From assembly GCA_028564925.1 (NCBI GenBank), contig CM053026.1:131910150-131974149 (forward strand): a DNA stretch of 64,000 nucleotides, read 5' to 3'. The notes under the pieces were generated by a model. It did not search any database, was not told the DNA's origin, and saw nothing but the letters and a program-made list of their open reading frames with translations. The translations under genes were made by a program, and so were the position numbers. Below are positions 45,519 to 57,400 of this stretch, in pieces. Origin of the DNA: Lithobates sylvaticus (lineage: Eukaryota; Chordata; Amphibia; Anura; Ranidae). Each line of letters opens with the position of its first letter. Position 1 is the first letter of the stretch.

Positions 45519-45611
45519 GTTAGGGGGTTCTAAGTAATTTTCTAGCAAAAAAAAATGTTTTTAACTTGTAAACACCAAATCTCAGAAATAGGCTCGGTAA
45601 CAAAGTGGTTG
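44384..45611 (+). mobile_element. Probable TTAACCACTT-type element with decayed right end
   Basis: The left end is TTAACCACTTCCTTCCC (44384) and the inverse CAAAGTGGTTGA lies at 45601-45611, where the final TTAA has changed. Inside are a GC-rich block (44560-44720) and an ATCTGAGGTCTTTTTGACCCCAGATCT hairpin region (about 44790-44822). A (TA)n run and a region with CGCCCTGTC and AGTGACATCTTGGGTAT are also present. It is a long member of the TTAACCACTT families, without a transposase. Confidence 0.55.
45451..45516. repeat. (TA)n microsatellite preceded by an A-run
   Basis: 33 TA units follow an 18-base A-run (45433-45450), inside the TTAACCACTT-type element. Confidence 0.95.
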
Positions 45612-46239
45612 ACATTGGTGGCCTAATGAAAGAATGCCTCCCTTACAGAAGTGGTCAGAAGTCCACCCTTACAGAGTGCTATCAAAAAAGATGATTGGTA
45701 TCCTGCAGCTGGCTCTGCCAAGTAGTATTGAACCCCAGAACTATGTAGGAACCATGAAATGGGAGATCCATCAGCCACAGCTCAAGGAACCCCTGGCATA
45801 CCCTGGACTAACCCCAGGATACCATGCAACCCATGTTGAGAATGGCTGCCCTAGAAGGTTATAGGACAGCCTCTATTTTTCATACCTACCCAAGCTCTTT
45901 GGAATATTATTAAAACTTGCATCACACTGGCAATAATCAATGAGAACAGGTTGCATATAAAGGCCTAGCCTCCGCTGTCACAAGTTAGACAACTTTTTTC
46001 CAGTTCCAAGTAACTCAGTTGTGAGCATTTGCAGGGATTAAAAAAGAAAAGAAAATCACATTGTTAAAGTTGATTTCCAGGCAGATTAAAATAACATTGA
46101 ATGAAGTTGTTTCTTCATAAAAAAAAAAATATATATATATATTTTAAAGGCACTTAATATAAGCCAGTTGCAATCCTCTGCATAAAGTAGAGCACAAGGA
46201 GAGGAATGGGAGCACTAGAACCCAATTAGGTGTGCTGCA
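45612..46239. other. No gene recognised
   Basis: A 76-codon plus-strand frame (45634-45864) has no motif I know. The remainder is AT-rich with an A/TA run near 46120-46145. Confidence 0.45.
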
Positions 46240-46625
46240 GTGCACATGTGTTGATAAGTAAAATGCTGACAGAAGAAGAAAGAAGAGGCATAAGTTAGGG
46301 TCAGCCCGGCAGACTCCGCTTTGCTCATCGGTGATCTCTTTGCTGGTCCCTGCTCACTGGGCAGGGACAGACCTGTCAGAGGAGATTGGATGAAAATGAA
46401 CCACCTGTGCGTTTTCATACGGTCCCATCCGATCCGATCCACCAGATGGATGGAAAATAGGTCGTCTGAATTCCACAGACAGGATTGAATCGGATAGCAT
46501 CGGGTGTCAGCGGACATGTCACCGCTGACATCCACCGCTCCATAGGAGTGAACTCAGGCTCCGATCAGGTCCGCCTGAAAAACTGACAGGCCGACCTGAT
46601 CGGAAAGCCTGTGTGAAAGGGGCCA
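46240..46625. repeat. Probable old miniature element ending in GTGTGAAAGGGGCC
   Basis: It contains the palindromic segment GTCAGCGG.CATGTC..CCGCTGAC (46505-46530) and CGGTCCCATCCGATCCGATC. Its right edge, GTGTGAAAGGGGCC, is the inverse of GGCCCCTTTCACAC at 2285. No clear target duplication was found. Confidence 0.45.
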
Positions 46626-47929
46626 CAATCAGATCCTTGCTGCTCCTTCACTGCCAATTTACAAGCTGGAGATGGGAAGATGACAAAGCTGTATTGCTTA
46701 ACTGTAGTAAAGAAAAGAAAGGTCATCATCTTGGTTGTGCTTTCTGAGTGGTTTGTGTGAAACTCAGGATTGGATGGACATCAATACAAATCTTTTAGAG
46801 GGTTTAACAGCTAATATATATGCACCTCATCTGTGTGTTTAGCTTTTTGCCTGCTTTAAATATAATGCCGTAAAAGGTACGTTACTTAATTTCAGTTATA
46901 ACTGTGCAGTTTAACCTTGTAACGGTGGGTGATTGAGCATTGCACTCTGGTTTAAAAAATCAAAGCAACTTGTTATTTTTATTAGTTTAGCTTTACAGTA
47001 CAGAGTCATCCTTGGGTGTTGTCAACATCCTGTATTTCATACCACGTTCACAGTAGATTGTTCCTTTTCATATCATTTTTTTCAGGTCAAGATGAGTGGT
47101 AATGCTTACAACTGACACAAATATAAGTTGACACAAAGCCATAGAGTTAGGTTTAAACAGCATTTACACAATAAAAATAAATGTTTTGTAATGCATACCA
47201 TCATGTGGATCAGTTGGATGTTATAGTGTTTCCTTGCTGGAAGTAGAAGAAATCTGTTAAAACATTTTTCCTTAGGGTTCAATACATAAATAAATTAGAT
47301 TTATATGACTCACAGGTATCTAGGGCGTAAATAGATATGTACATGTGTTCTGTGCATCCCCGTTCAGGCAGTCAAATTGATGTTGATTTGGCGACGCAGA
47401 ACACAGCTGCTGCTCCCTATTGACATGCATGGGGTGTGGATATGTGGTCCTGATCTCACACTGTGTGAGTTCAGGGCTGTGCACCTGCTGGGATGTAAAT
47501 TGACGTCAATGGGATTGCTAGCACAGAAACACCAGTGCATCTCCATGCTGGTTAAAAAAGCCCTCACACTGATGTATGCTGTAGTACGCCCCATGTGAAC
47601 AAGGCCTTATATTCCAAAGCTATGTAATATTAATACCTTCCTAACCTGTTCAATGAACTTGTATCCAGCTAGGCAGACCCTTGAATTACATAGCTGTTGG
47701 TCGATCTAGAGGAGATCCTATAGACAGATTATAATGCGTGATAAGCTTAAGGGGGAACGCAGAGATTCGGAAACTAGCACAGATATTTTCAGGCTCCAAA
47801 GGCACCTGGACTTTAGTAGTGTTGTTATCTTTCATGGGTCAGACCAGGTTAAAGGAGAAGTATAGCCAAAGCTTTATTTTTTCTTTGGATCACAGGAGTT
47901 CAGTCTATTCTGCACTCCTGTGACCCGCT
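46626..47929. other. No gene recognised; possible old repeat at 47345-47615
   Basis: AT-rich except for 47345-47615, which has GGGGTGTGGATATGTGGTCC and ends in a CATGTGAACAAGGCCTTA segment of the kind seen at the edges of short hAT-like repeats. No paired termini could be fixed. Confidence 0.35.
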
Positions 47930-48660
47930 TTAGCCAGCTGTTGACTGAAATCACTGTGCCTTTAAGAAGGCATGGGCTCCCTCCAAGCATGCATGCCCTC
48001 AATCTATCCATTATTATATATGTGCTCATACTATGGAGGCTCTCAATATTTATGAAATTAGGACTGCAGATAATACTGGGGTGCCTTATCGTGGCCTCTG
48101 CAGCTTACACATGTTTGCAAATGTGTGCAAACTAAACCCCTGTTTTTAATGTGAACTGTTAGACAAGACAATTTGGTTTATTGCAAGCTGGCTGGTAAGT
48201 TGAGATGGTAATTTTTCTTTGTTGCTATTTGACATGCGTCACCCTTCCATGTGCTTCTTGCTGTTAAGGCCAATTATAGGTTGGGGCAGTTGGCATTTGT
48301 TTGTACTGTTGGTTATTTGGTGAGGGGACACACTGGACACCTTCACTGCCATTGTGCTATTTTTTCGGGGCGTCCTGTGCCTCCCTGTGCTTTTTAAGGA
48401 GTGTTGGGCTCCCTTCAGGCATTCCTGTCCTCAATCTGTCCATTATTATATACAGTATGTGCTCCTACTAAGGAGGCTCTCAAAATTTATAGAGTTAGGA
48501 CTGCAGTTAATACTGGGGTGCCTTGTCATGGCCTCTGCAGCTTATGCATATATTTTCAAACGTGTGCAAACTAAACCCCTGTTTTTACTATGAACTGTTA
48601 GACAGGACAATTCAGTTTGTTGCAAGCTGGCTGGTATGTTGAGCTGGGAATTTTTCTTTG
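47930..48660 (+). repeat. Spaced direct duplication of about 270 bp
   Basis: A segment at about 47950-48220 is repeated at about 48375-48655. Shared blocks include TCCATTATTATATA, GGAGGCTCTCAA, ATACTGGGGTGCCTT, GTGCAAACTAAACCCCTGTT, GCAAGCTGGCTGGTA and TTTTTCTTTGTTG. Many substitutions separate the copies. About 150 bp of other DNA lies between them. The copies are not coding. Confidence 0.8.
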
Positions 48661-49213
48661 TTGTATGACAGGCTCTGAAAATATCCTGACCATATGGTCA
48701 GGCTCCACCCAGATACCTGAACCAGTAGCTGGCTCAGCCTCTCAGCGAGCTGCTGAGTGGCTGAGCCAGCCTCTCCCGCCTCCTCCACAGACTGGTGCTC
48801 CAGTTAGCACTGGGGGGCCAAGCAGAAAGTCTGTGACTGACGGTCCCTGGCTCCCTGCTCAACGAAAGCCGAGAATTGAGCTATGAGCGGTGTTTTGTCT
48901 TAGAAGAAGCAGGAGACAAATGCAGCATCAGATCGATGCTGCATCCACCTAGGTGAATGATTTTTTTATGTCCCCCAAATTTCTCTTCTAGGTCAGGTTT
49001 GCTGAGTAATAAGAATACTTTATTAAATAGAGGTTGCTAGTGTTCTCTATTAATGTCATATTAGTTGGTTTTAGTGCATGATGTAGTAACTGGAACTTCT
49101 TAAAGTTTCCATATTAACAGTCAAATCTAGCAAGTACAGAGATGAAAACACATAGGTCAGGAATGTAAAAAGTTGTAGATTGGCCACTAGAGGGGGTATT
49201 GTGTTTCTTTGTG
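48661..49213. other. Left flank of the complete hAT; no gene
   Basis: A GC-rich patch (48690-48890) has GGCTCAGCCTCTCAGCGAGC and its near inverse GCTGCTGAGTGGCTGAGCC, a short hairpin. The rest is AT-rich. No recognised frame. Confidence 0.45.
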
Positions 49214-49221
49214 ATCACTAT
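49214..49221. repeat. Left 8-bp target duplication, ATCACTAT
   Basis: It is identical to 60307-60314 on the other side of the 11-kb element and fits the nTnnnnAn pattern reported for the Ac group of hAT elements. Confidence 0.95.
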
Positions 49222-49231
49222 TAGGGATGGG

Positions 49232-49495
49232 CCCGGTGCTCGATGCGAACCCACGTTCGCATCGAGCACCGGGCGTTCGCTCGCTCGGCGAGCCCAGAAC
49301 TATTTTGGCCGCTCGCATCACGTTCGTGTGATGCGAGCGGCCCCGCAATGCATTGCGGCCGGCGCGGCCGGCGCAGTGCATTGCTGGCTGATGATTGGCT
49401 AAGCATGCACTGTGACCCCGCATGCTTGGCCAATCACAGCCCCGGAAACTCGAAGAGCCATAATTGGCTACAGGCAGGACGCCTGTAGCCAATTA
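49232..49495. promoter_or_regulatory. Five consecutive subterminal hairpins at the left end
   Basis: Hairpin 1: 49232-49273, perfect 19-bp arms, 4-base loop. Hairpin 2: 49307-49342, perfect 15-bp arms. Hairpin 3: 49345-49384, 12-bp arms with one G-T type mismatch. Hairpin 4: 49393-49435, 16-bp arms with one mismatch. Hairpin 5: 49461-49495, perfect 15-bp arms. Hairpins 4 and 5 recur at 30172-30214 and 30112-30146, and counterparts of 3-5 at 5961-6096. Subterminal repeats in hAT elements commonly bind transposase; that role is an inference here. Confidence 0.88.
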
Positions 49496-49526
49496 CAGCT
49501 CAGGGGCTTTAGTACACGCCCCCCCC

Positions 49527-49533
49527 TATAAAA
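49527..49533 (+). promoter_or_regulatory. TATA box of the hAT transposase transcription unit
   Basis: TATAAAA followed by GGCCGCC lies 305 bp inside the left end, just after the hairpins. The related copies keep TATA-like boxes at the matching place (minus strand near 30075 and 5917-5925). Transcription would begin around 49555-49565 and run right, through the repeat array into the transposase. Confidence 0.7.
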
Positions 49534-52189
49534 GGCCGCCACGCCGTCTGCGCTGGTCACATGCTGTTCCGGCGTAGATAGAGCAGGATAGATCTGTGAC
49601 ACTCTGCTGGATTTAGTTAGTTAGAGAGATTTACTTAGAGAGATTGAGTTAGATAGATTCATTTACAAAGATTGATTTAGAAAGAGGGGCTTGTAGTGTG
49701 TTCGTGGCAGGCAGGCAGAGCTCCTATATTTTGTTCCCAGAAGCACCTATAGGACTTGTAGTGTGTTCGTGGCAGGCAGGCAGAGCTCCTATATTTTGTT
49801 CCCAGAAGCACCTATAGGACTTGTAGTGTGTTCGTGGCAGGCAGGCAGAGCTCCTATATTTTGTTCCCAGAAGCACCTATAGGACTTGTAGTGTGTTCCT
49901 GGCAGGCAGGCAGAGCTCCTATATTTTGTTCCCAGAAGCACCTATAGGACTTGTAGTGTGTTCGTGGCAGGCAGGCAGAGCTCCTATATTTTCTTCCCAG
50001 AAGCACCTATTTGACTTGAAGTGTGTTAGTCCCATCACACAGAGATCATATATTTTGTTCCCAGAAGCACCTATAGGACTTGAAGTGTGTTAGTCCCATC
50101 ACACAGACCTATATTTTCTTCCCAGAAGCACCTATAGGACTTGAAGTGTGTTAGTCCCATCACACAGAGATCATATATTTTGTTCCCAGAAGCACCTATA
50201 GGACTTGAAGTGTGTTAGTCCCATCACACAGAGATCATATATTTTGTTCCCAGAAGCACCTATAGGACTTGAAGTGTGTTAGTCCCATCACACAGAGATC
50301 ATATATTTTGTTCCCAGAAGCACCTATAGGACTTGAAGTGTGTTAGTCCCATCACGCAGACCTACATTTTCTTCCCAGAAGCACCCATAGGACTTGAAGT
50401 GTGTTAGTCCCATCACACAGAGATCCTATATTTTTTCCCAGAAGCACCTATACGACTTGAAGTGTGTTAGTCCCATCACACAGACCTATATTTTCTTCCC
50501 AGAAGCACCTATAGGACTTGAAGTGTGTTAGTCCCATCACACAGAGATCATATATTTTGTTCCCAGAAGCACCTATAGGACTTGAAGTGTGTTAGTCCCA
50601 TCACACAGAGATCATATATTTTGTTCCCAGAAGCACCTATAGGACTTGAAGTGTGTTAGTCCCATCACACAGAGATCATATATTTTGTTCCCAGAAGCAC
50701 CTATAGGACTTGAAGTGTGTTAGTCCCATCACACAGACCTATATTTTCTTCCCAGAAGCACCCATAGGACTTGAAGTGTGTTAGTCCCATCACACAGAGA
50801 TCCTATATTTTGTTCCCAGAAGCACCTATAGGACTTGAAGTGTGTTAGTCCCATCACACAGAGATCATATATTTTGTTCCCAGAAGCACCTATAGGACTT
50901 GAAGTGTGTTAGTCCCATCACACAGAGATCATATATTTTGTTCCCAGAAGCACCTATAGGACTTGAAGTGTGTTAGTCCCATCACACAGAGATCATATAT
51001 TTTGTTCCCAGAAGCACCTATAGGACTTGAAGTGTGTTAGTCCCATCACTCAGAGATCATATATTTTGTTCCCAGAAGCACCTATAGGACTTGAAGTGTG
51101 TTAGTCCCATCACACAGACCTATATTTTCTTCCCAGAGGCACCTATAGGACTTGAAGTGTGTTAGTCCCATCACACAGAGATCATATATTTTGTTCCCAG
51201 AAGCACCTATAGGACTTGAAGTGTGTTAGTCCCATCACACAGAGATCATATATTTTGTTCCCAGAAGCACCTATAGGACTTGAAGTGTGTTAGTCCCATC
51301 ACACAGAGATCATATACTTTGTTCCCAGAAGCACCTATAGGACTTGAAGTGTGTTAGTCCCATCACACAGAGATCATATATTTTGTTCCCAGAAGCACCT
51401 ATAGGACTTGAAGTGTGTTAGTCCCATCACACAGACCTACATTTTCTTCCCAGAAGCACCCATAGGACTTGAAGTGTGTTAGTCCCATCACACAGAGATC
51501 CTATATTTTGTTCCCAGAAGCACCTATAGGACTTGAAGTGTGTTAGTCCCATCACACAGACCTATATTTTGTTCCCAGAAGCACCTATAGGACTTGAAGT
51601 GTGTTAGTCCCATCACACAGAGATCATATATTTTGTTCCCAGAAGCACCTATAGGACTTGAAGTGTGTTAGTCCCATCACACAGAGATCATATATTTTGT
51701 TCCCAGAAGCACCTATAGGACTTGAAGTGTGTTAGTCCCATCACACAGACCTATATTTTCTTCCCAGAAGCACCCATAGGACTTGAAGTGTGTTAGTCCC
51801 ATCACACAGAGATCCTATATTTTGTTCCCAGAAGCACCTATAGGACTTGAAGTGTGTTAGTCCCATCACACAGAGATCATATATTTTGTTCCCAGAAGCA
51901 CCTATAGGACTTGAAGTGTGTTAGTCCCATCACACAGAGATCATATATTTTGTTCCCAGAAGCACCTATAGGACTTGAAGTGTGTTAGTCCCATCACACA
52001 GAGATCATATATTTTGTTCCCAGAAGCACCTATAGGACTTGAAGTGTGTTAGTCCCATCACACAGAGATCATATATTTTGTTCCCAGAAGCACCCATTGT
52101 TCCCAGAAGCACCTTAGGTCTTGAAGTGTGTTAGTCCCATTATTTTCTTCCCAGAAGCACCCATATTAGTTCAAGTGTTAGCACCTATA

Positions 52190-52728
52190 GGACTTGAAGT
52201 GTGTTATTTGTAGTATTTGTAGTAGTTTATTTTTAGATGTGTTGTTTTTAGTTTTTTTAGTTTTTGTAGTTGTTTGTTTAGTTTTAGTTATATAAAAAAA
52301 AAAGTCTGTAAGTTGTGTTTATTTTAGTGTTGTTGTTTCGTTTGTTAGTTAGTAGTAGAGTATTTGTTAGTGTTTTAGTAGTAGTGTGTTTAGGTTGTTT
52401 TAGTTAGTTGTTTTTATGTTAAGTGTAGTGTTTTGTTTAGTAAGTTTTTTTGTTGTTTGTATGTCTTAGTTTATTAGTTTTTAGTGGTAGTATTTAGGGT
52501 TTGAGTGTAGAAGTTTGTGATTAGAGAGTTTTTTTGTTGTAGTTAGTTGTTTGTAGTTTAGTTTTGTTTTAGTATAGTATGTAGTTTTTTAGTTTTTTTT
52601 TTAGTAGTGTGAAGAGTATGTTAGTTAGTTTAAGGTTTAGTTTCTTTTAGTAGTTGTGTAGTTAGAATAGAGTCAGGAGATGAGTAGTGTGTTAGTAGTA
52701 TGTTTAGAGTATTTTTAGTTGGTATATG
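52190..52728 (+). other. Strongly cytosine-depleted stretch within the array
   Basis: Between 52201 and 52680 I count 5 C in 480 bases on the plus strand, while G is frequent. The stretch reads as T/G/A words such as GTAGTTTGTTAG and TAGTAGTGTG. On both sides normal array units resume. It has no coding frame. Confidence 0.85.
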
Positions 52729-54385
52729 ACTTGAAGTGTGTTATGTCCCATCACACAGAGATGTGTTAGTCCCATCACACAGAGATATATATTGTTCCCA
52801 GAAGCACCCATAGGACTTGAAGTGTGTTAGTCCCATCACACAGAGATCATATATTTTGTTCCCAGAAGCACCTATAGGACTTGAAGTGTGTTAGTCCCAT
52901 CACACAGAGATCATATATTTTGTTCCCAGAAGCACCTATAGGACTTGAAGTGTGTTAGTCCCATCACACAGAGATCCTATATTTTGTTCCCAGAAGCACC
53001 TATAGGACTTGAAGTGTGTTAGTCCCATCACACAGACCTATATTTTCTTCCCAGAAGCACCCATAGGACTTGAAGTGTGTTAGTCCCATCACACAGAGAT
53101 CCTATATTTTGTTCCCAGAAGCACCTATAGGACTTGAAGTGTGTTAGTCCCATCACACAGACCTATATTTTCTTCCCAGAAGCACCTATAGGACTTCTAG
53201 TGTGTTAGTGGCATCACACAGAGCTCCTCTATTTTCTTCTCAGCAGCACCCACAGGACTTCTAGTGTGTTAGTGGCATCACACAGAGCTCCTCTATTTTC
53301 TTTGCAGAAGCACCCACAGGACTTCTAGTGTGTTAGTGGCATCACACAGAGCTCCTCTATTTTCTTTGCAGAAGCACCCATAGGACTTCTAGTGTGTTAG
53401 TGGCATCACACAGAGCTCCTCTATTTTCTTTGCAGAAGCACCCATAGGACTTCTAGTGTGTTAGTGGCATCACACAGAGCTCCTATATTTTCTTCTCAGC
53501 AGCACCCACAGGACTTCTAGTGTGTTAGTGGCATCACACAGAGCTCCTCTATTTTCTTTGCAGAAGCACCCATAGGACTTCTAGTGTGTTAGTGGCATCA
53601 CACAGAGCTCCTCTATTTTCTTTGCAGAAGCACCCATAGGACTTCTAGTGTGTTAGTGGCATCACACAGAGCTCCTATATTCTCTTCTCAGCAGCACCCA
53701 CAGGACTTCTAGTGTGTTAGTGGCATCACACAGAGCTCCTCTATTTTCTTTGCAGAAGCACCCACAGGACTTCTAGTGTGTTAGTGGCATCACACAGAGC
53801 TCCTCTATTTTCTTTGCAGAAGCACCCATAGGACTTCTAGTGTGTTAGTGGCATCACACAGAGCTCCTATATTTTCTTCTCAGCAGCACCCACAGGACTT
53901 CTAGTGTGTTAGTGGCATCACACAGAGCTCCTCTATTTTCTTTGCAGAAGCACCCACAGGACTTCTAGTGTGTTAGTGGCATCACACAGAGCTCCTCTAT
54001 TTTCTTTGCAGAAGCACCCATAGGACTTCTAGTGTGTTAGTGGCATCACACAGAGCTCCTATATTTTCTTCTCAGCAGCACCCACAGGACTTCTAGTGTG
54101 TTAGTGGCATCACACAGAGCTCCTCTATTTTCTTTGCAGAAGCACCCACAGGACTTCTAGTGTGTTAGTGGCATCACACAGAGCTCCTCTATTTTCTTTG
54201 CAGAAGCACCCATAGGACTTCTAGTGTGTTAGTGGCATCACACAGAGCTCCTATATTTTCTTCTCAGCAGCACCCATAGGACTTCTAGTGTGTTAGTGGC
54301 ATCACACAGAGCTCCTCTATTTTCTTTGCAGAAGCACCCATAGGACTTCTAGTGTGTTAGTGGCATCACACAGAGCTCCTATATA

Positions 54386-54395
54386 TTCTTCTCAG
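54386..54395 (+). promoter_or_regulatory. Candidate 3' splice site just before the transposase start
   Basis: TTCTTCTCAG in the last array unit is followed by 26 bases and then the ATG at 54422. If the array is removed as an intron, this is the best-placed acceptor. A donor is not identified. Confidence 0.4.
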
Positions 54396-54421
54396 CAGCA
54401 CCCACAGGACTACCGACTACA

Positions 54422-57400
54422 ATGGCTGGAAGACCGCCAAGGGGAGGCAGAGCGTGCAGAGCCAAGAACACAGGGCAGGCAGGCTCTGTTTCTAGTGGAC
54501 GTGGCCGTGGACGTGGTCGTGCATCGTCATCAGCACGTGGCCATGGGACACGCGCGTCTTTGTTTTCGGCAGCTGGACATGTGGAGCCGCATCATGCTGA
54601 AGGCTTGGTAGAATGGATTACCAAGCCCTCCTCATCCTCCTCATCCTCTCTCACCCAGGCTCAGGGTACTGGCAGAGCATCATCAGCCACCCCTTCCCTA
54701 GACCCACCATGTCCTCCTGAGGAGTCCCCCGAACTCTTTGAGCACAGTGTTGGGTACATGCTCCAGGAGGATGCCCAACGATTCGAAGGCTCGGATGATG
54801 ATACCCAGCTTGAGGAATCTGGCAGTACTGTTCCACCAGCTGCAGCTTACTGCCAGGTTTGCTCTAGTGGTGAAGAGGGAGGGGATGATGAGGTCACTGA
54901 CTCCACGTGGGTGCCTGAAGGGAGAGAGGATGAGGAGGAGGACGAGGAGGAGGAGGATGCGGCGTCACATGTCCAACGAGGCAGGATGCCCCCTGGAGGC
55001 CAGGTAGAGGCCAGCACAGCAACTGTACAACACCGCAGAGCTCCGCCTGTGCAGGGCGCTGCCTCTGCACGTTATCAGAAAAGTTCTTTGGTGTGGGCCT
55101 TTTTTGAGACGAGTGCATCAGATCGCACCACTGCTATTTGCAATATTTGTCTCAAGCGTATCTCGCGTGGCCAAAACATCAGCCGCTTGGGCACCACAAG
55201 CATGACCAGACATATGGCGACCTGCCATGCAGCTCGTTGGCAGGCACACATAAAAGACCCACACCAAAGAACTAAGCGGACCTCTCCTTGCTCCTCCTCA
55301 GCTGGGATCTCCATCCCCACTACACCTTCAGTCCTCTCTGAAAGCTGCTCTGAGAGGACTGAAGGTGTAGAATTAGGTGTGTCACAACCAAGTACTTGCA
55401 GTACACCGACGTCCGATTGCAGCAGGCAAATTTCCCTGCCCCAGCTGCTGGACCGTAGAAAGAAGTACACTCCCAGCCATCCACATGCCCAGCGGTTGAA
55501 TGCTAGCCTGGCTAAATTGCTAGCACTTCAACTGCTGCCTTTTCAGTTGGTAGACTCGGCCCCCTTCCGTGAGTTTGTTCAATGTGCGGTTCCTCAGTGG
55601 CAGGTTCCCAAACGCCACTTTTTCTCACGGAAGGCGATTCCGTCTCTCTACCGGCATGTGGAGGGCAATGTCCATGCCTCGCTGGACAGGGCGGTCAGCG
55701 GTAAGGTGCATATTACCGCTGACTCATGGTCCAGCAGGCATGGACAGGGACGGTACCTTTCTTTCACGGCCCATTGGGTCACTCTATTGGCAGCTGGGAG
55801 GGATGCAGGACAAGGTGCAGTAGTGTTGGAGGTTGTTCCGCCACCACGCCTCCAAAACGCTACTACTGCTACTGGTTGTGACACACCTCTCTCCTCCACC
55901 CCCTCCTCTTCTTCTTCCTCCAGTGCTCTGTCCTTGGAACCAGCGGTGCTCCGTAGGCGTACAAGGGGCTACGCAAGTACGCAGGCAAAAAGATGCCATG
56001 CCGTGCTTGCGCTGGTGTGTTTGGGGGACAGGAGCCACACTGGGCCAGAGGTTCTGGCAGCTCTGCAGGGGCAGGCCGAGAGGTGGTTGACGCCACGTCA
56101 GCTTAAGCCAGGAATGGTCGTTTCTGACAATGGCACCAACCTCCTCTCCGCCCTGCGACAGGGGCAGCTCACCCATGTGCCCTGCATGGCTCACGTCCTC
56201 AACCTGGTGGTGCAGCGGTTCTTGGGCAGGTTCCCAGGCTTACAGGATGTCCTGAGGCAGGCCAGGAAAGTCTGTGTGCATTTCCGCCGATCTTATAATG
56301 CCAGTGCTCGGCTGACTGAGCTGCAAAAGGAGCTGAACCTGCCCAAGAACCGCCTAATATGTGACATGCCCACCAGGTGGAACTCAACGTTGGCCATGCT
56401 GCAGCGACTGCACACGCAGCAGAGGGCCATCAATGAGTACCTTTGCGACTATGGCACCAGGACAGGGTCAGGGGAGCTTGTTTTTTTTCCCCCACGTCAG
56501 TGGAGCATGATCAGGGATGCATGCACTGTCCTCTCACCATTTGAGGAGGCCACGAGGATGGTGAGCAGTGACAGTGCATGCATCAGTGACACTGTCCCTC
56601 TTGTCCACCTGTTGGAGCATACGCTGCGTGGGATAATGGACAGGGCACTTGAGGCAGAACAGAGGCAGGAAGAGGAGGACTTCCTTGCCTCTCAAGGCCC
56701 CCTTTATCCGGACAGTGTTCCTTCTGTCCCACCCATCACACAGGAAGAGGATGAGGAGGAGGAGGAGGAGGAGGAGAAGGAGGATTGTGTGAGCATGGAG
56801 GTGGAGCCTGGCACTCAGCATCAGCAGCAGCAGTCTTTTAGGGATGATGTACAGTCCCAACAAACCAGTGGACTTGTACGTGGCTGGGAGGAGGTGGCTG
56901 GCGATCATGTCATCCTCAGTGACCCAGAAGACTCCGGACCGAATGCCTCAGCTAACCTACGCTGCATGGCCTCCCTGATCCTGCAAAGCCTGCGGAAGGA
57001 TCCTCGTGTTCTTCGGATCAAGGAGAGGGACCATTACTGGCTGGCCACTCTCCTTGATCCGCGGTACAAGGGTAAGGTTGCGGACCTTATCTTGCCGTCG
57101 CAGAGGGAGCAGAGGATGAGACATCTCAGGGAGGCCTTGCAGAAAGGTCTGTGCAACGCGTTCCCAGAAACTGGGAGGCTACAAACTCCTGGTCCTGGGC
57201 GACGAGTTGCTGAGGCTTCGGTCAGTAGCAGAAGGAGCGGTGGGGAAGGTGGACGTCTGACCGATGCGTTCAGACAATTTTTTAGTCCGCAGCCCCAAGG
57301 TATGATCGGTTCCAGCAACCATCGCCAGCGTCTGATATACATGGTGCAGGAATACCTTGGGGCAAGGTCAGACTTGGACACCTTTCCCACCGAAAATCCT

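Larger units (their letters stand above)
49690..54412 (+). repeat. 4.7-kb minisatellite of about 64-bp units with three unit types
   Basis: Type A (49690-50010) has GTTCGTGGCAGGCAGGCAGA. Type B (50010-53190) has GTTAGTCCCATCACACAGA, in longer (AGATCATATATTTTGTTCCC) and shorter (CCTATATTTTCTTCCC) forms. Type C (53190-54412) has TTAGTGGCATCACACAGAGC with TTTTCTTTGCAG or TTTTCTTCTCAG. All share CAGAAGCACC-TATAGGACTT. Type C shows a higher-order pattern in which CTCAGCAGC and TTGCAGAAGC units alternate in sets of about three. The array lies between the promoter and the start codon. Most units hold a pyrimidine-rich stretch plus CAG, like a 3' splice site. A C-poor stretch interrupts it (52190-52728). 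Confidence 0.93.
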
